Source: Tragulus kanchil (taxonomy: Eukaryota; Chordata; Mammalia; Artiodactyla; Tragulidae). From it: a stretch of 64,000 nt of DNA. The notes under the pieces are model-generated. The model was given only the letters and a program-made list of their open reading frames with translations. It ran no database searches and was not told where the DNA came from. Below are positions 57,250-64,000 of the stretch, piece by piece. The translations under genes were made by a program, and so were the position numbers. How positions within the stretch are numbered: position 1 is the stretch's first letter; every line of letters starts with the position of its first letter. The stretch is from positions 158,425,501-158,489,500 of the forward strand of contig JAIOJX010000005.1 of assembly GCA_022376925.1 (NCBI GenBank), given 5' to 3'.

Positions 57250-57455
57250 TGTTAGTCACTCAGTCATGTCTGACTCCTTTTGCTACCCCATGGACTACAG
57301 CCCACCAGGCTCCACTGTCCATAGAATTCTTCAGGAAGAATACTGGAGTGGGTAGCCATTCCCTTCTCCAAGAGATCTTCCTGACCCAAGGATCAAACCA
57401 GGGCCTCTTGCATTGCAGGTAGATTCTTAGCCAATTGAGCCGCCAGGGAAGCCCA
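57250..57455 (-). mobile_element. Bov-tA SINE (copy in D16a)
   Basis: GTTAGTCACTCAGTCATGTC, CATGGACTACAGCCCACCAG, CAGGAAGAATACTGGAGTGG, CTTGCATTGCAGGTAGATTC and a terminal CGCCAGGGAAGCCC. Reverse-oriented, near full length. Confidence 0.92.
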
Positions 57456-57726
57456 GGCTTCTCATTAGCTTTATACAAAAAGGATATATCTTTTTCCTAA
57501 GTTATAACTTAGTCACTGTATTAGCATTTTGGGAAGACAACCAAGGCTTAGGTCTTACACAGAGTAGCAACATGAGCTCTGTACAATAAATTCATAATCA
57601 TAAACCCAAGTCTGATCTTTACTTACTAGTTGCTATAACTAAATAGATAATAATAAATGAACTGAGAATATATTTTTCAAATAAAGCTGATCATATGCAA
57701 AAGGATCTACGTAATTCTAAGTACAA

Positions 57727-57870
57727 ACGACCCTTGAACAACATGGAGCCTGGGAGTGCTGAAGTTGTTCTCCATACAGTGGAAAATCCACAGATAACTT
57801 TATAGTTGGCTCTTGGTATCCTCAGTTGCTCACTAGTCAAGAACTGTGCAGTGCTATAGTATTTACTATT
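57727..57870 (+). mobile_element. Tigger-like DNA transposon fragment (copy in D16a)
   Basis: CAAACGACCCTTGAACAACA, TGGAGCCTGGGAGTGCTGAA and GGAAAATCCACAGATAACTT resemble old elements beginning TTGACCCTTGAACAACATGG. Repeated at 58805-58948. Confidence 0.6.
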
Positions 57871-57879
57871 TTAAAAAAC

Positions 57880-58198
57880 TCATTTTGACTTACAAAACAG
57901 AGACTCACAGACTTGGATAACAAGCTTATGGCTATGGTAAGGGGGAAGATGAGGGGAAGGGATGGTTAGGGAGTTTGGTATAGACATGTACACACTGCTA
58001 TATTTAAAATGGGTAACAACTAGGTCCAACAATACAGCACAAGAACTCTGTTCAATGTTATTGAATGGATGGGAGGGGAGAATGGATATATGTATATGTA
58101 TGGCTGAATCCATTTGCTGTTCACCTGAAACTATCACACCATCGCTAACAAGCTGTGCCCCAGTACAAAATACAAAGCTTCAAAAAATAAAAATTTCG
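57880..58198 (+). mobile_element. Artiodactyl L1 3' UTR (copy in D16a)
   Basis: CAGAGACTCACAGACTTGGA, AACAAGCTTATGGCTATGGT, GGTCCAACAATACAGCACAA, ATATGTATATGTATGGCTGA and CATTTGCTGTTCACCTGAAA are the artiodactyl L1 tail in sense, ending in an A-rich stretch into which a SINE inserted. Repeated at 58958-59276. Confidence 0.8.
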
Positions 58199-58270
58199 GG
58201 GCTTCCCTGGTGGTCCAGTGGGTGCACCTTGCAGTGCAAGGCACCTTTGATCTCTGGCCTGGGAAGATCC
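58199..58270 (+). mobile_element. tRNA-derived SINE head, cut by the D16 seam
   Basis: GGGCTTCCCTGGTGGTCCAG then damaged text. The complete element is at 59277. Confidence 0.8.
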
Positions 58271-58332
58271 GGCAACCGGTTTGTTAGCAGTTCATAATGT
58301 CTTTTCAATAAGGTTCTCGTTGAAAAGTGAAA

Positions 58333-58532
58333 AGGCCTCAGTCATGTCTGACTCCTTTTGCTACCCCATGGACTACAGCCCACCAGGCTCCACTGTCCAT
58401 AGAATTCTTCAGGAAGAATACTGGAGTGGGTAGCCATTCCCTTCTCCAAGAGATCTTCCTGACCCAAGGATCAAACCAGGGCCTCTTGCATTGCAGGTAG
58501 ATTCTTAGCCAATTGAGCCGCCAGGGAAGCCC
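58333..58532 (-). mobile_element. Bov-tA SINE (copy in D16b)
   Basis: Image of 57250-57455 with a damaged 5' edge at the D16 seam. Confidence 0.9.
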
Positions 58533-58957
58533 AGGCTTCTCATTAGCTTTATACAAAAAGGATATATCTTTTTCCTAAGTTATAACTTAGTCACTGTATT
58601 AGCATTTTGGGAAGACAACCAAGGCTTAGGTCTTACACAGAGTAGCAACATGAGCTCTGTACAATAAATTCATAATCATAAACCCAAGTCTGATCTTTAC
58701 TTACTAGTTGCTATAACTAAATAGATAATAATAAATGAACTGAGAATATATTTTTCAAATAAAGCTGATCATATGCAAAAGGATCTACGTAATTCTAAGT
58801 ACAAACGACCCTTGAACAACATGGAGCCTGGGAGTGCTGAAGTTGTTCTCCATACAGTGGAAAATCCACAGATAACTTTATAGTTGGCTCTTGGTATCCT
58901 CAGTTGCTCACTAGTCAAGAACTGTGCAGTGCTATAGTATTTACTATTTTAAAAAAC

Positions 58958-59276
58958 TCATTTTGACTTACAAAACAGAGACTCACAGACTTGGATAACA
59001 AGCTTATGGCTATGGTAAGGGGGAAGATGAGGGGAAGGGATGGTTAGGGAGTTTGGTATAGACATGTACACACTGCTATATTTAAAATGGGTAACAACTA
59101 GGTCCAACAATACAGCACAAGAACTCTGTTCAATGTTATTGAATGGATGGGAGGGGAGAATGGATATATGTATATGTATGGCTGAATCCATTTGCTGTTC
59201 ACCTGAAACTATCACACCATCGCTAACAAGCTGTGCCCCAGTACAAAATACAAAGCTTCAAAAAATAAAAATTTCG
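58958..59276 (+). mobile_element. Artiodactyl L1 3' UTR (copy in D16b)
   Basis: Image of 57880-58198 created by D16. Confidence 0.8.
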
Positions 59277-59503
59277 GGGCTTCCCTGGTGGTCCAGTGGG
59301 TGCACCTTGCAGTGCAAGGGGCACCGGTTTGATCTCTGGCCTGGGAAGATCCCACGTGCCAAGGAGCGGCTGGGCTGGTGTGTCCAACTATGAGCCAGTG
59401 CTGTGGCTCGCAGGCGCCCAGAGCCAGTACTCTGCAACGAGAGAGGCCACTGTGATGGGAGGCCCACACATGTCAAAGAATAAAAAAGATGGATGAAAAC
59501 CAA
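59277..59503 (+). mobile_element. tRNA-derived SINE, older subfamily
   Basis: GGGCTTCCCTGGTGGTCCAG, GCACCGGTTTGATCTCTGGC, GATCCCACGTGCCAAGGAGC and CATGTCAAAGAATAAAAAAG. It lacks about ten bases in the A-box region (GGGTGCACC instead of GGGTAAGGACACCGCC-like text) and the C-rich module. Confidence 0.88.
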
Positions 59504-59766
59504 ATAATGACTTAGAGACAAAAAGAAAAATTAAAAATTAAAAAAGAATAAGATAAAAATAAAAATGTCATATAACATTTTTCCAGTTTAAAACAAACAC
59601 ACCCCCATGTTTAAGAGGACCTGCTCAAATCCAAGTTGTTGGAGGCTCAGCTATAAGACAAAATATGGCTCCTCCAATACAGGTACACAAAGTTCAAGGA
59701 CTCCTTTGCGCTTACCTGATACCATTCTCCTCCAGAGACAAGCAACTTTTTTCATTGTCCTTAGTG

Positions 59767-59979
59767 GTGTAGTGTTAGTCTCTCAGCTGTGCCTGACTCT
59801 CTGTGACCCCAACAGACTACAGCCTGCCAGGCTCTTCTGTGCATAGACTTTCCCAGGCAAGAATACTAGAGTGGGTTGCCATTTGTTTATCCAGATGATC
59901 TTCCCATCCCAGGGATCGAACCCATGTCTCCTGCACTGCAGGTAGATTCTTTACAGTCTGAGTCACCAGGGAAGCCCAA
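59767..59979 (-). mobile_element. Bov-tA SINE
   Basis: GTGTTAGTCTCTCAGCTGTG, AGACTACAGCCTGCCAGGCT, CAGGCAAGAATACTAGAGTG, ATCGAACCCATGTCTCCTGC and a terminal CACCAGGGAAGCCC. Reverse-oriented, full length, outside any duplication. Confidence 0.93.
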
Positions 59980-59989
59980 ATATAATGTA

Positions 59990-60944
59990 AGTACTATGTA
60001 AATAGTTGAAGGTGATTGGCAAATTCAAGTTTTGCTTTTTGAAATTTCACAGAATTTTTTTTCAAATATTTTCCATCTTTCAATTGAATGCATGGGTATA
60101 CAGAAATGGAGGGTCAACTGTATTTTCTTCTCTCCAAATACCAAGTTCCTAGCAAATATATAAAACCATATACAGTTTCAAATTAAATTTGTTCGTCTGA
60201 TCACCATTCTCCTCTAGAGATAAGCAACTTTTCTCAGTTGCCCTTAATTATACCTTTTGAAAACAATCCAGACTTCCGCCTTCTCCAGCAGTTCCTCAGT
60301 ACATTTTAAGGAAAGTGGGTACTCAAGAGTTTTGCTCTCTTTGGGCCAATGAGGTCCATGGCTTCCTGCAGCCTGCTCTCTCACTTGCAGCCCTTCCTGT
60401 CATACCTCCATGAGCAATGCACAGAGCACCAATGATGCTCTTGATACAACAACTTAACTGTCTCAAAAGAGCTGACAAACGTTCTCCACAGGGCTGTTTT
60501 GGGTATTTTTTTTTTTTTTTCTTTTTCAGGGCTGTTTCCTTAATTGGTGAGACTTTCACAGAGAAGATACGCTCAATGAACTGATTTAAAGTACAGCATG
60601 TCCATATAGCTTAGATTATTATACCACCACTAAGAACACTGCTAAAGATTATTTTCTTGGCTATATGATGAAACTGTTATCATCATTGTATTGATTATAT
60701 TGCAGTATAACCTATAACAGAATTATTAGCATTAACGTGGATAAATGTTCACAATATAGCAACAAATGCAGGATGCAAAACTAAATAGGCTTCTAATTAT
60801 GTAAAATACACATCTGTAAGAGTTATAAAGATGTCTTTATCTTACAGATGTACATTTAATATACATTAAAATATACTGAAAATGTCTAGGTAGGAACTTA
60901 ATTGCGCAGTTAAGTGTTAGTTCAATTAACCAACAAGCTTTTGA
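59990..60944. other. Mostly unique intronic DNA
   Basis: A Tigger-like remnant may end at 60120 (TGGAGGGTCAACTGTA). A T-run at 60508-60521 sits beside a 78-codon minus-strand frame, and I see no parent gene for a retrocopy. The remainder is unremarkable. Confidence 0.35.
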
Positions 60945-61080
60945 GGTAGTTATAATTATCTTCGCTTACAGCTGGAGAAACCAAGGCTTAGGGAGGTTAG
61001 TAAATTTACTGAGTCACAGAATTAGTAGCAGATTGAGGATACAAGGACTAAGGACTATTGAACTCTTAAGTCTGAGTACC
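60945..61080 (-). mobile_element. MIR SINE fossil
   Basis: GGAGAAACCAAGGCTTAGGG and AGGTTAGTAAATTTACTGAG with GTCACAGAATTAGTAGCAGA are reverse-oriented MIR. Confidence 0.75.
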
Positions 61081-61699
61081 TTCCTCTATGCACCAAGGAA
61101 GGACTCCAGAACTAAGACAGATTTGCCTCTAGACCTTGAACTGAGGTCATGACTGAGCAAGCAAGGGGTAGTCTGTTGTTTCCAAGGGACAAGAAAAGGC
61201 AAGGCTCAGCAATAATGGGGTAATAAGAAGTGCCTCTGAAGAGCAGGGGAGTTATAGCTAATGGAAAATGTACCTGAAACTGTATTAAGTACTGAGTCAG
61301 ACAGTCGGGGAGGCAGAGGATTAGAGAGTAACTATGTGTCACTTTAAGGAAAAGGACAAGGCACAAACATGAAGCAAACACCAGATACAATACCAAGAAG
61401 GGAAAATAGAAACTTTAGGTGGTGCAAAAAAGCAGCAACTTGGATATAGCAAGTCTGAGTTCTATCATGGCTACATGATCTTGGGAAGATAGCTCTCTCT
61501 TTTAGGTGCATCCTTAACCTATCACATTTTTATTCAAATTATCGTTTTTACCTTATCCCAGATACTAAGAATCTCAGCAGGTTTGTATTCCATTTATTGC
61601 CCTTCTTCCTATTAGTTACTGCTGTTGTCCATTTTGGTTCTATGTTTTCAACTGCAGAAAAACTGGATTTATTAGTTTTCACAGTAAATGTTCACTTAA
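61081..61699. other. Unique intronic DNA
   Basis: No recognised element or exon. Confidence 0.4.
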
Positions 61700-62095
61700 G
61701 CAACAAATTTATTTCATCCCCTGGTGTTCATTTCTAGCACCAGCTTTTTTTGTCTGGTATCACACCCAGCTTCCCTAAAGGTTTCCTCCCTTCTTTCCTT
61801 CTCTTTGCCTCTGTTTTTCATATACCTCTTTTCAAGTAGATCTGTGGCTAACAGACTCCTCTGGTTTTTGTTTTCATGAAAGTGCCTTCTCATCTTTACT
61901 TTTGAAGGGTATTTCCACTGTGGTTGAATTATAATATGAAAACTATTTTCTTTCTGACTTTTAAAAGATACCATCCTACTGACTTCTAGATTTCATTGTT
62001 TCTATTGAATAATTAGCTGATGGTCTCAGTATTGCTTCTTTTAATGAAATATGTCTTTTTCTCAAAATACTTTTTACTTTAGCATTTTCACTATG
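61700..62095 (-). mobile_element. Degenerate L1 fragment
   Basis: TTTGAAGGGTATTTCCACTG, AACTATTTTCTTTCTGACTT, CATCCTACTGACTTCTAGAT and AATATGTCTTTTTCTC follow the reverse complement of the L1M region 5' of ORF2 (cf. TGTCATTCCACTGTCTTCTGG). Highly diverged. Confidence 0.6.
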
Positions 62096-62097
62096 AA

Positions 62098-62188
62098 AGT
62101 GAAAAGCGTTAGTCGCTCAGTCATTTCTGACTCTTTGTGACCTCATGGACTGTAGCCTTCCAGGCTCCTTTGTCTATGGGATTCTCCG
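62098..62188 (-). mobile_element. Bov-tA SINE, truncated
   Basis: GAAAAGCGTTAGTCGCTCAG, CTGACTCTTTGTGACCTCAT and GGACTGTAGCCTTCCAGGCT, then a break at GGGATTCTCC. Only the 3' half is present. Confidence 0.9.
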
Positions 62189-62361
62189 TTTTACTATGAC
62201 TGTTACTCAATGTTCTGTGCTTCCACAGTCAGTTTTACTCTGATAAGCACTGGTGTGGATTCCTCTATATTTAATGTTTTGATGAGACAGCTCAAAAGAA
62301 ATTACCAAATTGGATCACAATGAGAAAAAAAATGACATGTCAAATAAAGAACAGGGCATCA

Positions 62362-62700
62362 GGGCTTACCCTGGTGATCCAGTGGATAAGGACACCGCCT
62401 TGCAGTGCAAGGGGCGCCGGTTCGATCCCTGGCCTGGGAAGATCCCACGTGCCGCGGAGCGGCTGGACTGATGTGTCCAATCACGGAGCCAGAGCTCTGG
62501 AGCGCATGCGCCCAGACCCGGCGCTCTGCGACAACAGACGCCACCGCGATGGGACGCCCGCAGGAGCCAAGGAATAAAAGACGGATGAAAACGGAGAAAT
62601 GAAAGACCAGTGGAAGTGGCCCGCCCGTCCCCCTCCCTCCCCAACCCGACCCCCGCCCAAAAATAAATAAATAAATAAATAAATCTTTAAAAAAAAAAAA
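62362..62700 (+). mobile_element. Young tRNA-derived SINE with C-rich 3' module
   Basis: GGGCTTACCCTGGTGATCCA head, perfect B box GGTTCGATCCC, GTGCCGCGGAGCGGCTGG, GCGCATGCGCCCAGACCC and the C-rich module CCGTCCCCCTCCCTCCCC, then (AAAT)n and a long A run. Flanking duplication AAGAACAGGGCATCA / AAGAATAGAGCGTCAA, imperfect. Among the most CpG-rich copies. Confidence 0.9.
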
Positions 62701-62701
62701 A

Positions 62702-63317
62702 AGAATAGAGCGTCAAGGGCAGTCAAACAAAATCTTACATATGTATAACTATATTACTAGAAGAATGGGAGAAAATGGGGCAAAAATAATGTTGTAGAAA
62801 TCACAGCTGAAATTTCCCAAAATTAATGACATCAAATTCCAGTTCAAGACACTCAGAAAACACAGCACAAGATAAATACCACACACATACACAGCACCTT
62901 CCACACTGAAAGCCTAGGATAAACAAAATCTTGAAGACGACTGAAAGAATAGAACACATGCTTACTAGCAAGATAAGAATTATGGTAGATCTTCATATCT
63001 GAAACTATAAAAGCCAGAAGAAAATGGAGTAGCCTGTTCAAAATTGCTGAAAAAAGAGTCTACCCATCACTTTATACCCAGGGGAAACATATTTGAAAAA
63101 TTAAGGATGAATAAAGGCCTTTATCCCTACACATACACAAAGATGAAAGAATTTACTGCCAGCAGACCGTATAACAAGAAATGTTAAATTAAGTTCTTCA
63201 GGAAGAAGGAATTTAACATCAGACAGAAATCTGAATCTTCACAAAGAAATGAAGAACACCAAATATAGAAAAACTGAAGGTAAATATAAACAATGTTCTC
63301 CTTATTTGTATTTGCTC
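62702..63317 (+). mobile_element. L1M-type fragment (ORF1 3' end / inter-ORF region)
   Basis: TTTCCCAAAATTAATGACAT, AAAAGCCAGAAGAAAATGGA, ATCACTTTATACCCAGGGGA, TTTACTGCCAGCAGACCGTA, CAAGAAATGTTAAATTAAGT and TCTTCAGGAAGAAGGAATTT keep L1M order (cf. CGCCAGCAGACCTGC...AAGAAATGCTAAAGGAAGTTCTTCAGG). Inactive and diverged. Confidence 0.8.
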
Positions 63318-63327
63318 CAGTAGATGA

Positions 63328-63485
63328 AAGTCAAGTTAAAGTCGCTCAGTCACGTCCGAGTCACTGAATTCTCCAGGCAACGATACTGGAGTAGCCTTTC
63401 CCTTCTCCAGGGGATCTTCCCAACCCAGGGATCAAACCCAGGTCTCCTGCATTGTACACAGATTCTTTATCAGCTGAGCCATCAG
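63328..63485 (-). mobile_element. Bov-tA SINE with internal deletion
   Basis: TAAAGTCGCTCAGTCACGTC jumps to GAATTCTCCAGGCAACGATA, so the TGGACTGTAGCCCACCAGG segment is missing. It then continues to CAGCTGAGCCATCAG. A short flanking duplication, CAGTAGAT, at 63319-63326 and 63484-63491. Confidence 0.85.
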
Positions 63486-63559
63486 TAGATAGGTGACCGC
63501 TTAAAGAAAAAACATTAGTAATGTAGTAAGTGTTAACAGCATTCATAAAAGTAAAATAC

Positions 63560-63750
63560 ATGACAATTTACCCTCCTACTGGAAATGCATGAAAATTCCT
63601 GTTCTCCATATCCTCACCAACACATATTTTTTTCTGCACTTCCCTGATAATCAAAAGCTCTAAGAATTTTTTTCATGTTTATTGTAAGTGGAATATTCCC
63701 TTTTGTAAATGTCCAATTTTTGCCTATTGATCTACGGAGGTTTTTTGTTT
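63560..63750 (-). mobile_element. Degenerate L1 fragment
   Basis: TCCTCACCAACACATATTTT, TTTTTCATGTTTATTGTAAG and CCCTTTTGTAAATGTCC resemble the reverse complement of L1 ORF2 (cf. TCTCACCAACACTGG and TTTTTCATATGTTTATTGGCC). Weak. Confidence 0.5.
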
Positions 63751-63754
63751 TGTT

Positions 63755-63965
63755 TTTAAAAATTTTGGCCTCTTTTATTGGTCTTTTATTTATTTATTTT
63801 CATCCATCTTTATTCTTCAGCCTGTGTGGGCCTCCTAATGCAGTGGCCTCTCCCACCGGCCCAGCCGCTCCGTGGCACATGGGATCTTCCCGGGCCAGGG
63901 ATCAAACTGGTGCCCCTTGCACTGCAAGGCGGACTCTTTACCCACTGAACCACCAGGGAAGCCCT
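63755..63965 (-). mobile_element. tRNA-derived SINE, older subfamily
   Basis: Reverse complement of the 59277 and 35835 type: CATCCATCTTTATTCTTCAG, CAGCCGCTCCGTGGCACATG, GGATCAAACTGGTGCCCCTT and CACTGAACCACCAGGGAAGC. No C-rich module. Confidence 0.9.
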
Positions 63966-64000
63966 ACAGAGTTCTTTTTAAGATGGTTTCAGGTCTTTTA

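Larger units (their letters stand above)
57195..59350. repeat. Tandem duplication D16 (unit about 1.07 kb) with damaged ends
   Basis: Copy 1 is 57195-58270 and copy 2 is 58281-59350, shift 1078-1083. Copy 2 begins with damaged text (TTAGCAGTTCATAATG for TTAGCAGGTTTCTATAATG) and lacks bases in GAAAATGTTAGTCACTCAG. Copy 1 ends damaged (GCAAGGCACCTTTGAT for GCAAGGGGCACCGGTTTGAT). Both inner edges of the seam are therefore corrupt. Confidence 0.95.

Noticed and set aside
57260..57478. Minus-strand frame reading LPWRLNWLRIYLQCKRPWFD-like text
   Set aside because: This is the usual translation of a Bov-tA SINE, repeated at 58338-58556 by D16.
1751..59350. CRISPR array or bacterial mobile system suggested by regular repeats
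   Set aside because: The units are about 1.1 kb, each pair is different in sequence, and the DNA is ruminant intron. No short-repeat/spacer structure exists.
60297..60560. Minus-strand retrocopy next to the T14 run at 60508-60521
   Set aside because: The open frame has no recognisable parent, and the T run is internal to it. No target-site duplication was found.

Overview
This is mammalian nuclear DNA from a ruminant. The repeats show it: Bov-tA-type tRNA-Glu SINEs, a BovB (RTE) reverse-transcriptase fragment, artiodactyl L1 3' ends, and old mammalian MIR, L2, L1M, hAT and Tigger fossils. It is AT-rich, non-coding and gene-poor. The only coding sequence I can support is one 183-bp exon on the minus strand (24170-24352). 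It has canonical splice sites and encodes the part of ZFAND3 (AN1/A20-type zinc-finger protein, also called TEX27) just after the N-terminal A20-like finger. I therefore read the whole window as ZFAND3 intronic DNA: 24353-64000 is the upstream intron and 1-24169 the downstream intron. None of the other open frames is convincingly a gene; most fall in SINEs, LINEs or duplicated unique sequence.

The most striking structure is a ladder of 16 direct, back-to-back duplications, each about 1.03-1.20 kb long. Their seams lie near 2830, 9098, 13386, 15587, 19746, 22008, 29123, 33704, 36823, 38731, 43979, 46139, 49955, 52922, 55607 and 58281. Together they add about 17.9 kb, or 28% of the window. Copies are almost identical and differ mainly by 1-nt homopolymer indels. 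Several seams carry short junk or visibly corrupted sequence at the copy end, and some duplications chain so that one piece is present three times. Narrow unit size, independence from repeat content and noisy ends make unmerged overlapping contig ends (an assembly artefact) much more likely than biology. A cluster of real recent tandem duplications is the alternative to test. Repeats inside duplicated blocks, such as the SINE at 1851 and 2931, should be counted once.

The second notable element is a CpG-rich, apparently young tRNA-derived SINE with target-site duplications and, in its youngest-looking copies, a C-rich 3' module of about 90 bp ending in a TAAA-rich tail. I do not recognise this arrangement from cattle SINE consensus sequences, so it may be a lineage-specific amplification.

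Layout: 1-12 kb, L1, SINE and hAT fossils plus unique intron; 12-23 kb, chained duplications with hAT, MIR and mariner-MITE elements; 23-28 kb, an unduplicated stretch with the ZFAND3 exon; 28-40 kb, unique intron, L2, SINEs and an L1 tail; 40-48 kb, SINEs, an L1ME tail and a three-copy block; 48-57 kb, a possible retrocopy, an L1MA 3' end and BovB; 57-64 kb, L1 tails, SINEs, MIR and L1 fossils.
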